Assembly (NCBI RefSeq): GCF_006970865.1
Contig: NZ_CP035503.1
Span: forward strand, 1-64,000
Origin: Rhodoferax sediminis
Lineage (GTDB): Bacteria > Pseudomonadota > Gammaproteobacteria > Burkholderiales > Burkholderiaceae_C
Length of the DNA stretch: 64,000 bases
Reading direction: 5' to 3'
Positions 38,211-49,486 of this stretch are shown here, piece after piece. Position numbers and translations under genes: made by a program. Under the pieces are notes generated by a model, which was given only the letters and a program-made list of their open reading frames with translations, did no database searches and was not told where the DNA came from. Numbering within the stretch: position 1 is the stretch's first letter; every line of letters begins with the position of its first letter.

Positions 38211-38864
38211 ATGCGCACCTTCGGCACCCCCGAATTCCTGTTCATCCTCGAAGCCGCCCGCTGGACGCTGGCGCTGTCGGTCATCGCGTTCATTGGCGGC
38301 GCCATCGGCGGCCTGGCCATCGCGCTCAGCCGCACGTCCGATGTGGCGCTGCTGCGCGCCATGTCGGCCGGCTTCATTCAGCTGTTCCAGGGCACGCCGC
38401 TGCTGCTGCAGCTGTTCCTGATCTTCTTTGGCGCGCCGGTGCTCGGCTTCGATATCAATCCATGGATTGCCGCGGGTACCGCGCTGGTGCTCAACAGCAG
38501 CGCCTTCCTCGGGCAGATCTGGCGCGGCTGCATCGAAGCCGTTCCGCGCGGTCAGTGGGAAGCGGCCGAGGCACTCAGCCTGTCGTACCGCTCGCGCATG
38601 CGCGACGTGGTTCTGCCGCAGGCCCTGCGCATCGCGGTGGCCCCTACCGTCGGCTACATGGTGCAGATCATCAAGGGCACGTCGCTGGCCGCGATCATCG
38701 GTTTCACCGAAGTCACGCGCGCCGGCCAGATCATCAACAATGCCACCTTTCAGCCGCTCGTCGTGTTCAGCGTCGTGGCGGCCATTTACTTCGTGCTGTG
38801 CTGGCCGCTATCGCTGCTTGCTGCGCGAATGGAACGCCGCCACAAGGCGGCGCTTGCACGTTGA
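38211..38864 (+). CDS. Polar amino acid ABC transporter permease, subunit 2
   Basis: The 217-residue HisQ/GlnP-type permease pairs with the one encoded just upstream. It has several membrane helices, TPLLLQLFLIFFG, and the EAA loop WEAAEALSLSYRSRMRDVVL. It starts 10 bp after the previous stop. Substrate is an amino acid or a related compound; the sequence does not settle which. Confidence 0.92.
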   Translation: MRTFGTPEFLFILEAARWTLALSVIAFIGGAIGGLAIALSRTSDVALLRAMSAGFIQLFQGTPLLLQLFLIFFGAPVLGFDINPWIAAGTALVLNSSAFLGQIWRGCIEAVPRGQWEAAEALSLSYRSRMRDVVLPQALRIAVAPTVGYMVQIIKGTSLAAIIGFTEVTRAGQIINNATFQPLVVFSVVAAIYFVLCWPLSLLAARMERRHKAALAR

Positions 38865-38927
38865 GTGTCCGCTTTTTTGGCATCCCCTGATTTCCATCCT
38901 ACTGACGTTAACTACGGAGACTTCACC

Positions 38928-39740
38928 ATGATTCATGCTCAAAACCGCCGCCACTTCGGCACTACTGCAGCCGCCCTGGGCCTCACGGCCGTGCTGCCCG
39001 CGTGGCTGTCCTGCGCCAACGCACAGACCGTCGAAGACATCAAGAAAAAGGGCGAACTCACGGTGGGGCTGCTGGTTGATTTCCCCCCCTATGGCACGCT
39101 CAACAGCAGCAACCAGCCCGATGGCTACGACGCCGATGTGGCGCGGCTGCTGGCCAAGGACCTGGGCGTCAAGCTCAAGCTGGTGCCGGTCACCGGGCCG
39201 AACCGCATTCCGTTCCTGATCACGAACAAGGTCGATCTGCTGGTGGCCTCGCTCGCGATCACGCCCGAGCGTGCCAAACAGGTGCAGTTTTCCAAGCCTT
39301 ACGCGGCTGCAACCATCGTGCTGTATGGCCTCAAGAAGCTCCCGATCAAGAGCCCGGCCGACCTCAAGGCCCTGCGCGTGGGCGTGGCGCGTGCCAGCAC
39401 GCAGGACATCGCCCTGACGGCCGTGGCGCCCGAAGGCACCGAGATCCGCCGCTTCGATGACGACGCATCGGCCATGCAGGCGCTGATGTCGGGGCAGGTC
39501 GATGCCATCGGCTGCTCGACCACCGTCGCTGCGCAAATCGCCAAGCGCGCGCCCGCCAACACCTATGAAGAAAAATTCGTGCTGCGCCAGCAGGAGATGG
39601 CCGTGGCGCTGCGCCCCGGGCAGACGGAGCTGCTCAAGGCGGTGAACGACTTTGTCGAGCGCAACAAGGCCAATGGCGAGTTGAACAAGCTGTACCAGAA
39701 GTGGCTCGGCACCGACTTCCCGGTGATGAAGGGCTCCTGA
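38928..39740 (+). CDS. Family 3 extracellular solute-binding protein (amino acid ABC transporter)
   Basis: The 270-residue periplasmic binding protein has a signal peptide (QNRRHFGTTAAALGLTAVLP, cleavage near ANAQT). It then has the SBP_bac_3 pattern GELTVGLLVDFPPYGTLN and PDGYDADVARLLAKDLGVKL. GGAGA lies before ATG 38928. The paired Arg near the start hints at Tat export, but the motif is incomplete. It supplies ligand to the two permeases. Confidence 0.92.
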   Translation: MIHAQNRRHFGTTAAALGLTAVLPAWLSCANAQTVEDIKKKGELTVGLLVDFPPYGTLNSSNQPDGYDADVARLLAKDLGVKLKLVPVTGPNRIPFLITNKVDLLVASLAITPERAKQVQFSKPYAAATIVLYGLKKLPIKSPADLKALRVGVARASTQDIALTAVAPEGTEIRRFDDDASAMQALMSGQVDAIGCSTTVAAQIAKRAPANTYEEKFVLRQQEMAVALRPGQTELLKAVNDFVERNKANGELNKLYQKWLGTDFPVMKGS

Positions 39741-39756
39741 AACGCGCGAGGATGCC

Positions 39757-40531
<775 letters not shown>

Positions 40532-40542
<11 letters not shown>

Positions 40543-41499
40543 AAGCCTGCAAGGGACAAGTGCGCTGGATGTCGTGACGTTTGGCGAAGCCATGCTGCTG
40601 CTGGTGGCCGACACGCCCGGGCCGCTGGAAGATGCCGGAGCGTTTCACAAGCGCACGGCCGGCGCCGAAACCAATGTCGCCATCGGCCTGGCGCGGCTGG
40701 GCCTGCGGGTCGGCTGGGCGAGCCGGCTGGGCGCGGACATGATGGGGCGCTACCTGATCAAGGCCATGACGCACGAAGGCATCGACTGCTCGCGCGTGGT
40801 GTGCGATGCCACGCAGCGGACCGGCCTTCAGCTCAAGGGCCGAGTCACGGACGGCAGCGATCCGCCCACGGAATATCACCGCCAGGGCTCGGCGGCCAGC
40901 CACATGGGCGTGAATGACATCGATGAGGCCTGGCTGCTGTCGGCGCGGCACCTGCACGCCACTGGCGTGTTTGCCGCCGTTTCGGCCAAGACGCTGCCGC
41001 TCGTGCGCAAGAGCATGGAGCTGATGCGCGGCGCCGGCCGCAGTGTGTCGTTCGATCCCAACCTGCGCCCCACCCTGTGGGCCACGCCCGGGCGCATGCG
41101 CGAGGCCATCAACGACCTGGCTGCATGCGCGCACTGGGTGTTGCCCGGCCTGGAGGAGGGCCGTTTCTTAACTGGCGAAGACACGGCCGAAGGCATTGCC
41201 CGCTTTTACCGCCGGCGCGGCGCCAGCCTGGTGGTGGTCAAGCTCGGCAGTGCGGGCGCCTACTTCGACGGCGAGGCCGGCAGCGGCCATGTGCCGGCCT
41301 TTGCGGTGGCCAAGGTGGTGGACACCGTGGGCGCCGGCGACGGTTTCGCGGTCGGCGTCATCAGTGCGCTGCTCGAGGGCTTGAGCGTGCCCCAGGCCGT
41401 CGGCGCGGGGCCTGGATCGGCGCGCGCGCCGTACAGGTGCTGGGCGACAGCGAAGGCCTTCCGACCCGCGCCGAACTGGACGCGGCTGCGCTGCCTTAA
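40532..41499 (+). CDS. PfkB-family sugar kinase (2-keto-3-deoxygluconate kinase-like), one frameshift near the 3' end
   Basis: The ribokinase-fold protein begins LDVVTFGEAMLLLVADTPG and has the catalytic anion-hole motif DTVGAGDGFAVGV. The frame is intact to QAVG (about 41402). The expected ending, RGAWIGARAVQVLGDSEGLP then TRAELDAAALP and TAA at 41497-41499, lies in the -1 frame. Without correction the frame runs to 41587 with unrelated residues. The 968-nt span is one base short of 969, giving about 322 residues. It is either a sequence error in the GGCGCGGGGCC run or a real C-terminal change. Confidence 0.75.
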
Positions 41500-42665
41500 A
41501 CCTGAACCAGCCGGGCCTGCTCGCCGCGCCGCGCGGTGTGCTGGCCGGTCAGCACAAAGCCGTGCTGCCGGTTCTCTGCGCCCATGAACTGCCACAGGCC
41601 GGGATCGTTGCTGGTCCATTGGCCTGCAAGGCCGGGCGCGGGGGCCGCGACCACGATCGGCAACGCGGGTGTCTTGATGGTCACCGGCATGAGCGGGAAT
41701 ACGAGCTCGGTGCGCTGTCCGGCCAGCGTGGCAGCCAGCGCCCGGGCCGCGCTCATGATGGGCATGACGAAGGGCAGCGTTCGGCCGCCGGCCGAGGCGT
41801 ACTGCGCGCCATCGCCCAGCGCGTAGATGTGGGGATCACTAGTCTGCAGCGCGGTGTCGACCACGATGCCGCGCTCGCAAGCCAGGCCCGTGGTTTGCGC
41901 CAGCGCCGTGTCTGCTCTCAAACCAATAGCGCTTAGCACTGTGTCGGTGAGGACTTGCACCTCATTTGACAATGAAACCCGAAGCGCCGGGTCGCTCTTG
42001 TCGGGGTTCTGGTCCACCGCCCGGACGGTGCAGCCGAAGTGCCATGTCACACCAAGCTCAGCCAGGGCACCCTGCAACTGCTCGCCGGCTTGCGCGGGCA
42101 GCAGCGCCGCCAGCGGCCGCTCGGCCGGGTCCACCACGCTGACCCGATAGCCGGCGCCCGCCAGGTCATTGGCGAATTCGCAGCCAATCAGCCCGGCGCC
42201 CAAGATGACGATGTGTTTACTATGGTTTTGGGAGCTATCAGTGCCCACCACTCGGGCGTGGAACGCCGAAAAGTCTTGCAAGGAGTTGACCGACAGCACG
42301 CTGCCGGCCGCATCGCCCGCCAGTGGCACGCGCATCGCCTGCGCGCCGGTGGCCAGCACCAGATCGCGGTAGGCAAACTTGCCGTGCGAGGTCGTCACGA
42401 CGCGCCGCACCGGATCGATGGCCCGTACGCGTGTGTGCGCCCGCAGCGTCACGTTCTGCGTCTCGACCAGTTTGGCGGCCGGCGTGCTCACCAGTTGCGC
42501 GGGCGAGCGGCCCTGCGCGAACGCGTTGGACAGCGAGGGCTTGGCGTAGAAGTCGCCGCTGTCGGCCGTGATCAGCATCACTGGCGTGGCGGCATCGAGT
42601 TTGCGGAATTCGCGCACGGTGGTCCAGCCCGCCAGACCCGCGCCGATGATGATGAGCGGCTGCAT
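41496..42665 (-). CDS. FAD-dependent NAD(P)H:rubredoxin reductase
   Basis: The 389-residue flavoprotein has FAD-binding IIIGAGLAGWTTVREF at the start, a second Rossmann motif HIVILGAGLIGCEFA (near 150), and a C-terminal FAD motif HIYALGDGAQYAS. It is similar in layout to rubredoxin/ferredoxin reductases. Its start is 8 bp after the rubredoxin gene, its likely electron acceptor. Two AT-rich short repeat-like stretches (about 41909-41945 and 42222-42240) sit inside the gene. Confidence 0.9.
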   Translation of the reverse strand: MQPLIIIGAGLAGWTTVREFRKLDAATPVMLITADSGDFYAKPSLSNAFAQGRSPAQLVSTPAAKLVETQNVTLRAHTRVRAIDPVRRVVTTSHGKFAYRDLVLATGAQAMRVPLAGDAAGSVLSVNSLQDFSAFHARVVGTDSSQNHSKHIVILGAGLIGCEFANDLAGAGYRVSVVDPAERPLAALLPAQAGEQLQGALAELGVTWHFGCTVRAVDQNPDKSDPALRVSLSNEVQVLTDTVLSAIGLRADTALAQTTGLACERGIVVDTALQTSDPHIYALGDGAQYASAGGRTLPFVMPIMSAARALAATLAGQRTELVFPLMPVTIKTPALPIVVAAPAPGLAGQWTSNDPGLWQFMGAENRQHGFVLTGQHTARRGEQARLVQV

Positions 42666-42673
42666 CGCTTCCT

Positions 42674-42850
42674 TCAGATCTCGACGATTTCGAAGTCGGC
42701 CTTGGCCACGCCGCAGTCCGGGCAGGCCCAGCTGTCGGGCACGTCGGCCCAGCGCGTGCCGGCGACGATGCCGTCTTCGGGGCGGCCGGTGGCTTCGTCA
42801 TAGACAAAGCCGCAAACAATGCAGAGATAGGTTTTGGTGGGGTTGCTCAT
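42674..42850 (-). CDS. Rubredoxin
   Basis: The 58-residue iron protein has the two CxxCG-type ligand pairs, [11 protein letters not shown] and [13 protein letters not shown], with the full rubredoxin length. It carries single electrons from the reductase encoded next to it. ATG 42850 is preceded by TTGGAGAA. The likely partner upstream is the broken ferritin-like gene, suggesting a peroxide-scavenging set. Confidence 0.95.
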   Translation of the reverse strand: MSNPTKTYLCIVCGFVYDEATGRPEDGIVAGTRWADVPDSWACPDCGVAKADFEIVEI

Positions 42851-42940
42851 GGATTCTCCAAATCAGGCGTGTCCAGGTATTGGATGAACTCGCGGCACAC
42901 AATGTGCCCAGGTTCTTTAAGGCTGTACGTGGCGCGGTGT

Positions 42941-43166
42941 TTACACGGTGGCCGGTTGCGCGGCCAGCACGCTGGCCTGCTGGGCCTTGTAGTGGTTGGC
43001 GTGGCGCTCTTCCACCTTGACCAGCGCGGCAAAGCGCCTTTGGGCTTTCTCCAGTGTTGCCCTCGAGTTCGGCGGTTACTTCGAAGGTGCGGGCGGTGTC
43101 TTCATCACCCATCGCGCGAGCCAGTTTGGCAAAGGTCTTGATTTCGGGGCGCTTGGTGTCGGTCAC
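42941..43166 (-). pseudogene. Frameshifted rubrerythrin/ferritin-like protein gene
   Basis: From GTG 43166 (AGGAG 6 bases upstream) the frame reads VTDTKRPEIKTFAKLARAMG and FEVTAELEG. The continuation, LEKAQRRFAALVKVEERHAN then HYKAQQASVLAAQPATV and stop at 42941-42943, is in another frame. The 226-nt span is one base too long. Corrected, it encodes about 74 residues with an E-x2-H di-iron-type motif (EERH), shorter than normal rubrerythrins. The shift lies near GGCAACACTGG (about 43045-43062). It could be an assembly error or a decayed gene. Confidence 0.6.
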
Positions 43167-43340
43167 GCTGAACTCCTGTGCGGTTGACGGGTTGCCGATG
43201 GAGTGAATCAATCAACACATGAGTCATGGCAGAGGTTTTTTATTGATAAGGCAGATTGCCTTTGCCCAATACATTGAGAGGAACTACCGAGATTGCGCGA
43301 CAACTGCGGCGCTTCAAACAAGCCGCGAGAATGTGACCGC

Positions 43341-43598
43341 ATGAACAACTTGTCGAACAACCTGTCCGCCATGCAGTCGCTCGGCTTCACGCTACCCAGC
43401 CCGGCCTACCTCTTCGGCGCCATTGTTTTCGGACTCGTCGGCCTGGTGGCGTGGCGCTACGGCAAAAAGACGCAGCGCCCGGCCACCCAATGGCTTGGCG
43501 TGGCGCTGATGTTCTACCCCTACGCAATCTCGCAGACCTGGCTGCTGTACGTGGTGGGAATGGCCCTGTGCGCGGGCCTGTTCTACGACCGCGGCTGA
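43341..43598 (+). CDS. Small inner-membrane protein of unknown function
   Basis: The 85-residue protein has two or three membrane segments: SPAYLFGAIVFGLVGLVAW, then ALMFYPYAISQTWLLYVVGM, then a short hydrophobic end. ATG 43341 (MNNLSNN) is chosen since upstream codons look non-coding. Similar small proteins of the form LPSPAYLFG...PY..PQTWLL occur widely without assigned function. Confidence 0.7.
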   Translation: MNNLSNNLSAMQSLGFTLPSPAYLFGAIVFGLVGLVAWRYGKKTQRPATQWLGVALMFYPYAISQTWLLYVVGMALCAGLFYDRG

Positions 43599-43636
43599 AC
43601 GGCCAGCCTCGCCCGCCGCGCGGTCGTCATTCAACG

Positions 43637-44953
43637 CTACAGGGACTTGAGGTATTCGGTCAGGTCCGCCACCTCGGCGCTGGTCAGCCCGAGCGCCTTT
43701 CTGGTGTTGTAGGTCTGCACCACTGCTTCCAGCGTCGGCGCGCTGCCATTGTGGAAATACGGTGCGTGCTGCCAGACGCCGGCCAGCGGTGCCGTGCGGT
43801 ACATCTTCGTCGCGCTGCGCGAGGCCCAGCTCGGAACACCGGGGGCTTCGGGCTCGCTCACCACCTCTCCGACCAGGTGCAGCTGGAAATTCGCATCCGT
43901 GAACAGGGCGCCGCTGTGGCAGGTGGCGCATTTTCCGCCGCCGTTGAAGACCAGCTTGCCACGCTGCGCCGCGGCCGGATCAAAGCTGCCCGCGGGCGGC
44001 GGCGGCGCGGCCAGGCTGAGCTGGTATGCCTGCAAGGCCGGCAGCTTGGCCGTGATCAAGTCGTCCGTGCCGTTGGTCACGCTCACACCCCTGGTGCCGA
44101 TGCGCGGATCGACAAAGGTGCCGTGCCCGCCCATCTGCGTGACGCCCACATAGCGGTTCCAGTACGCGATGTCGCTGCCGTCGCCGGTGGTGGTGATGCT
44201 GTGCACGCCGGCCAGCCCGAACGCGGGCGGAATCACCTGCGGCCCATTCTGGCCATCCTGGTTGTAGCGCGGGTCGTACTTGCCCGGGCCCCAGGAGTTG
44301 TAGACCGCCTTTTGCAGCGCCGTCAGCGCTGGCGACAGGGCAATGATGGCGCCCGGGTTGAGGTCGCGGTTCGGCCAGCCATCGAGCCGCTTGCCGATGC
44401 CGTGCGCGAACGAATTGTCGACCGTCGAATGGCACAGGGCACAGGTAATGCCGACGCGCGTCAGCACGTCCTTGCCATTGATGGTCTGGACCTGGCCTTG
44501 CACCCCCACGACCGCGTTCAGCTTGAGCAGTGCGATGGTGGTGGCCGGGCTCTTCAGATCGACCGTTCCGTTCTGGATCCCCTGCACGACTGCCGCCGGC
44601 AAGGCCTGTGAATCCACCTTCAGGCCGACGGACAGGGCCGTCATCGGGTCGACGGCAGCGCTGATCACCTGGTCCATCTTCAGGGTGTCGGTCCACTGCG
44701 TCTCGTCGCCGAATGTGTCGTAGCGGAAGATCTGTTGCCCCTGGGCGACCAGCGCCGGGTCCAGCGGCGCCTGCGCCACGGGTGCGGACCCTCCGCCGCC
44801 GCAGCCTGCGACCAGTGCGGTGACGGCAGCGGCCGCGCACAGCGCGAACCATTGGCGCCAGTGACGAGGCGATGATGACGGATGAGGTCGATGTGGCACC
44901 ACAGCGCTTGCTGTCTCGGCTCCGGCACGGTGGGTGGGGCAGTCGGATGTCAT
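43637..44953 (-). CDS. Di-haem cytochrome c peroxidase-like lipoprotein
   Basis: The 438-residue exported protein has a lipoprotein signal (ALVAGC, lipobox Cys about residue 50) after a long polar N-terminus. Two CxxCH haem motifs follow: GITCALCHSTVDN (near 192) and GGKCATCHSG (near 343). The C-terminal half resembles MauG/CcpA-type peroxidases (MYRTAPLAGVWQHAPYFHNG), but the insert around 75-150 is not typical. It likely handles electrons or peroxide in the periplasm. It shares a strand with the cytochrome c and ferritin-like genes upstream. Confidence 0.85.
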   Translation of the reverse strand: MTSDCPTHRAGAETASAVVPHRPHPSSSPRHWRQWFALCAAAAVTALVAGCGGGGSAPVAQAPLDPALVAQGQQIFRYDTFGDETQWTDTLKMDQVISAAVDPMTALSVGLKVDSQALPAAVVQGIQNGTVDLKSPATTIALLKLNAVVGVQGQVQTINGKDVLTRVGITCALCHSTVDNSFAHGIGKRLDGWPNRDLNPGAIIALSPALTALQKAVYNSWGPGKYDPRYNQDGQNGPQVIPPAFGLAGVHSITTTGDGSDIAYWNRYVGVTQMGGHGTFVDPRIGTRGVSVTNGTDDLITAKLPALQAYQLSLAAPPPPAGSFDPAAAQRGKLVFNGGGKCATCHSGALFTDANFQLHLVGEVVSEPEAPGVPSWASRSATKMYRTAPLAGVWQHAPYFHNGSAPTLEAVVQTYNTRKALGLTSAEVADLTEYLKSL

Positions 44954-45194
44954 GGTGAAAATCTCCTGATGGGTCGCGTCAATGAACGGGGGATGGGATG
45001 CATCCGCAATGGCGCTCATTGATGGCCTCACCTGGCATTGGATGAATGCTGCGCGCAAAATATTCCGCTGCTGCGCGCATGTGTTGCAGGCGCTGAGGCG
45101 ATGACGGGGCGGGGGTTGCGGCGACGATGCCGCGAGGAGTTCGACGCGGGCGGACGCGTCAAGCAGGAAAGGTCACGAGTGACCTCCCCGAAGA

Positions 45195-45593
45195 TTACTT
45201 GGCTTTAGGGCACTGCGGCGAGCCCGGGCTCGTGGCCTGTTTCAGATAGGCGATCAGGTCCGCCCGGTCCTTCGGATCAGGCACGCCGTCGTAGGTCATG
45301 GCGGTGCCGGGCACCATCTTGAGCGGGCTCTTCAGAAACTGGTCGAGCGTCTTCTCGTTCCAGACGATTTTCGAGTTCTTCATGGCCGGCGAATAGGCAA
45401 AGCCGGGCACGCTGCCCGCGAGCCGGCCGAACAGGCCGCAGTGGCGCGGCCCGACCCGGTCATAGGCCAGCGCGTGGCAGGCCAGGCAACGTGTGTAGAG
45501 TTGCTCGCCGCGCACCGCATCCGGCGCTGCTGCCACGCAGGCAGTCGTGCCCAACGCGAGCAGGCTGGCGAGCACCAGCCCGCGCATCTTCAT
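45195..45593 (-). CDS. Class I cytochrome c
   Basis: The 132-residue periplasmic protein has a signal peptide (cleavage near VAAA), one haem site (YTRCLACHALAYDRVGPRHCG), and the distal Met region PLKMVPGTAMTY of cytochrome c2/c-550 types. Its ATG overlaps the stop of the ferritin-like gene (ATGA), so the two are co-translated. About 240 bp without a gene separate it from the di-haem lipoprotein downstream. Confidence 0.93.
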   Translation of the reverse strand: MKMRGLVLASLLALGTTACVAAAPDAVRGEQLYTRCLACHALAYDRVGPRHCGLFGRLAGSVPGFAYSPAMKNSKIVWNEKTLDQFLKSPLKMVPGTAMTYDGVPDPKDRADLIAYLKQATSPGSPQCPKAK

Positions 45594-46162
45594 GACATGA
45601 AGGCGGAAGGAACTGGAGGCAGGCCCAGTGCCTGGCGCAAGATCGCCCAGTGCATGGCTTCGTCGCCCAGGATGCTGGCCGCGGCCTTGGCGAGGTCACG
45701 GTTGCCGAACAGCGGCACCGCGCCGAGGTAGGCGCTCACGGCACCCTGTTCCAGCTGGGCCGCGAACTTGAGCACGTCGGCCTGCGTCTTGAGCTGGTCC
45801 ACCGGGAAGTTGTATTTGTCCTTCGCAACTGCCGCCTTGCCGCCAAGTTTCTGGATGGTCTTGGAGAGCAGGTCCGCGTGCTCCTTGTGCTGGCCCTGGA
45901 AGGTCACCGCGAGGTCCAGCACGGGTTTTTCCAGCAGCTTGCTCTCGGCGCCCACCTGGTAGGCGGCAATGGCTTCGAGCTCGGCGCCGAGCGCGGTGTT
46001 GAGAATCTGGATGTCGCCGGCCTTGCCGCTGCCGTGCTTGGCCGCGAGCGCGTCGTTGCCCGCGAGCAGGGCAATCGCAGCACCAGACAGAACCAGGCCG
46101 CCGGAGCGACCCAAAAACAAACGCCGCGCAGCGACGGGGGTGGGCATCAGGAAAAATGACAT
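45590..46162 (-). CDS. Exported ferritin-like domain protein
   Basis: The 190-residue protein has a twin-arginine-like signal (AARRLFLGRSGGLVLSGAAI) and then a ferritin_2/DUF4439-type four-helix bundle with GAELEAIAAYQVGA, HKEHADLLSKTI and DEAMHWAILRQALG supplying Glu/His ligands. It may bind iron or be a catalase-like enzyme in the periplasm. It is the first gene of a ferritin-like/cytochrome c pair, with the di-haem lipoprotein third. Confidence 0.85.
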   Translation of the reverse strand: MSFFLMPTPVAARRLFLGRSGGLVLSGAAIALLAGNDALAAKHGSGKAGDIQILNTALGAELEAIAAYQVGAESKLLEKPVLDLAVTFQGQHKEHADLLSKTIQKLGGKAAVAKDKYNFPVDQLKTQADVLKFAAQLEQGAVSAYLGAVPLFGNRDLAKAAASILGDEAMHWAILRQALGLPPVPSAFMS

Positions 46163-46300
46163 GACAAACTCCTCAGTGGGTTGGATTTTTCAAGGGTCCC
46201 CGCGCGCTCGGGGCTGTTCCTGACCCATTAGATGGAGCTGCGCGCCGCCACGTTCCCGCGATGGGTCCGTGCGCGCGCGTCACGCCTGCACAACGCCGAA

Positions 46301-47686
<1,386 letters not shown>

Positions 47687-47693
47687 GGTGCTT

Positions 47694-48428
47694 TTAGTCG
47701 GTGGTGTTGAGTTGCGCCAGGCGTGCGGGCGTGCCGACATCGGTCCAGGCCCCCAGGTACAGCTCGGCGCTGACGTGTCCATTGTCCATCGCGGCGCGCA
47801 ACAGGGGTGCCAGCGGGGTCTTGACGCCGTGCGGGTTGCCGTTGGGCACGTCGCAATATGGCGGCTCGAACAGCGCCCGGCGGTACAGGGCGATGGTGCT
47901 GAAGGTGTATTTCACATCGGCATGGTTCAACGCCAGCCCCTGCGGCGAGAGCCCGAAATCGCCCTTGAGGTTGTGCGCCGGATTCGGCACCAGCCACAGG
48001 TGGGCCAGCTTGCCGCTGGCGCCAAAGCGCTCGAACGCGGCCTGCGTGAACGCGAAACCGGGCGCGAAAACATCGCCGGCCAGTACCCAGAACACATCGG
48101 CGAGCAGCGGCAACGCGCGCACGATGCCGCCCGCCGTCTCGAGTGCACCGCCAAAGTCGCGGCCTTCGTGTGAGTATGAAATTGATAGCGCACTGCGTAG
48201 ATTCAGTAAGGGCTGCAGGCCGAATTCATGCTCAATCTGCTCGCCCAGCCAGGCCGTGTTGACCACCAGCCGGTCAAAGCCGCCGCGCCCCAGCGCTTCC
48301 ATCGGCCACTGCATCAGCGGCTTGCCGCGCACCCTCAAGAGTGGTTTCGGGCACGTGTCGGTCAGCGGCCGCATGCGCTCGCCGCGACCGGCGGCGAGGA
48401 TCATGGCGCAAGCAGGGGACGAAGTCAT
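47694..48428 (-). CDS. murU: N-acetylmuramate-1-phosphate uridylyltransferase MurU
   Basis: MurU makes UDP-MurNAc from MurNAc-1-P in the AmgK/MurU recycling route. The 244-residue nucleotidyltransferase begins MILAAGRGERMRPLTDTCPK and has LETAGGIVRALPLL and FWVLAGDVFAPG. Its kinase partner AmgK is encoded at 27804-28934, not next door. A 52-bp dispersed repeat (48173-48224) encodes part of the stretch EFGLQPLLNLRSALSISYS, a region where relatives have different sequence. ATG 48428 is chosen by family N-terminus. Confidence 0.9.
   Translation of the reverse strand: MTSSPACAMILAAGRGERMRPLTDTCPKPLLRVRGKPLMQWPMEALGRGGFDRLVVNTAWLGEQIEHEFGLQPLLNLRSALSISYSHEGRDFGGALETAGGIVRALPLLADVFWVLAGDVFAPGFAFTQAAFERFGASGKLAHLWLVPNPAHNLKGDFGLSPQGLALNHADVKYTFSTIALYRRALFEPPYCDVPNGNPHGVKTPLAPLLRAAMDNGHVSAELYLGAWTDVGTPARLAQLNTTD
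48173..48224. repeat. 52-bp dispersed repeat, family B (inside murU)
   Basis: It starts AGTATGAAATTGATAGCGCA and ends GGGCTGCAGGCCGAA. Nearly identical copies are at 60203-60254 (intergenic) and, more diverged, at 63042-63093. It is less GC-rich than the surrounding gene. Confidence 0.8.
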
Positions 48429-48483
48429 CGCGGCAGTGTAGCGGTCGCCGCGCACCTGCCTGCGGATTCGGGTCGATTCGTGG

Positions 48484-49482
48484 CTACAGATCCAGCACCA
48501 GGTCCGGAGTCAACGACCGTGACACACACACGCACATCATCTTGCTGCAAGCCCGCTCGGCATCCGTGAGAACATAGTCACGATGCTCCGGAACGCCCCC
48601 GCACACCCTCGTGATACAGGTACCGCACTCGCCTTCCCGGCACGAAAACGGGACGCTGACTCCATTTGCCTCGAGGACCTCCAGGATGCTCCTGTCCGGT
48701 GGTACGGGCAAGGACACGCCAGTCTGTCGCAGGGTGACCGTAAACGCCTGGTCCTGCGCCGCGGCGACCGCAGCAGGCTCGGCGGGCTCTCTCTGACGCT
48801 TCACGAACGACTCGAAACGCCCGCTGTCTGAGCGCGCGCCGAGCTGCTCGCGCACGCTGCTCATCAACGGTCGCGGCCCGCAACAGTACACCAGCTCCCC
48901 GGGCGTCAGCCCATCCAGGGCGCGCTGCACATCAAGATGCGTTCCCGCCTCGTCGTCAAAGTGCCAGACGACGTGGTCGCCCCCAATCTGGGTGAGGTAC
49001 TCGTAGAACGCTGTGCGGCAACGGTTGCGAACGGCATAGATCAGCCGCCAGGCGCGTTGATTCTCGATACACCATTGCACCATCGACACGATCGGCGTCA
49101 CACCGATGCCACCCGCGATGAACCGGTAGGCCGTCGCATCAGGTTCGAGGCGAAAGTTGTTTTGCGGCTCGGAAATGGTCAGCTCGGAACCCGTCGCGAG
49201 TGCCTGGTGGACGTACTCGGAGCCGCCGCTGCCGTGGCCCGGCGCCTCACGCAACACGCCGATCACGTAACGATCGCGCTCACGGCAGTTGTTGACCAGC
49301 GAGTACTGCCGCTCCAAGCGGTTTGGAAGCGTCACAACAATATGTGCGCCGGGCTCGAACGGCGGCAGCGGCGCCCCGTCGGGGCGCCGCAAGTCCAGTA
49401 CGACAACGTCCTTGGCTTCGGCGCGGTAATTGCTGACGACAACCTTCAAGGTTCCCGGCCCGAGGCTCCCCTGTGCTGTCAT
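48484..49482 (-). CDS. Phthalate/vanillate-type oxygenase reductase (FAD/NAD/2Fe-2S)
   Basis: The 332-residue class IA reductase has a flavin domain (LERQYSLVNN), an NAD domain (FIAGGIGVTPIVSMVQW), and a C-terminal plant-type ferredoxin domain with FSCREGECGTCITRV and a distant Cys (ERACSKMMCV). It passes electrons from NADH to the Rieske oxygenase whose gene ends 4 bp upstream. ATG 49482 begins MTAQGSLG. The layout matches VanB/OphA1-type enzymes. Confidence 0.93.
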   Translation of the reverse strand: MTAQGSLGPGTLKVVVSNYRAEAKDVVVLDLRRPDGAPLPPFEPGAHIVVTLPNRLERQYSLVNNCRERDRYVIGVLREAPGHGSGGSEYVHQALATGSELTISEPQNNFRLEPDATAYRFIAGGIGVTPIVSMVQWCIENQRAWRLIYAVRNRCRTAFYEYLTQIGGDHVVWHFDDEAGTHLDVQRALDGLTPGELVYCCGPRPLMSSVREQLGARSDSGRFESFVKRQREPAEPAAVAAAQDQAFTVTLRQTGVSLPVPPDRSILEVLEANGVSVPFSCREGECGTCITRVCGGVPEHRDYVLTDAERACSKMMCVCVSRSLTPDLVLDL

Positions 49483-49486
49483 GCGT

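Noticed and set aside
43248..43262. AAGGCA-GAT-TGCCTT as an OxyR or PerR site
   Set aside because: It is palindromic but does not match the known OxyR or PerR consensus. It is mentioned only as a possible operator of unknown regulator.
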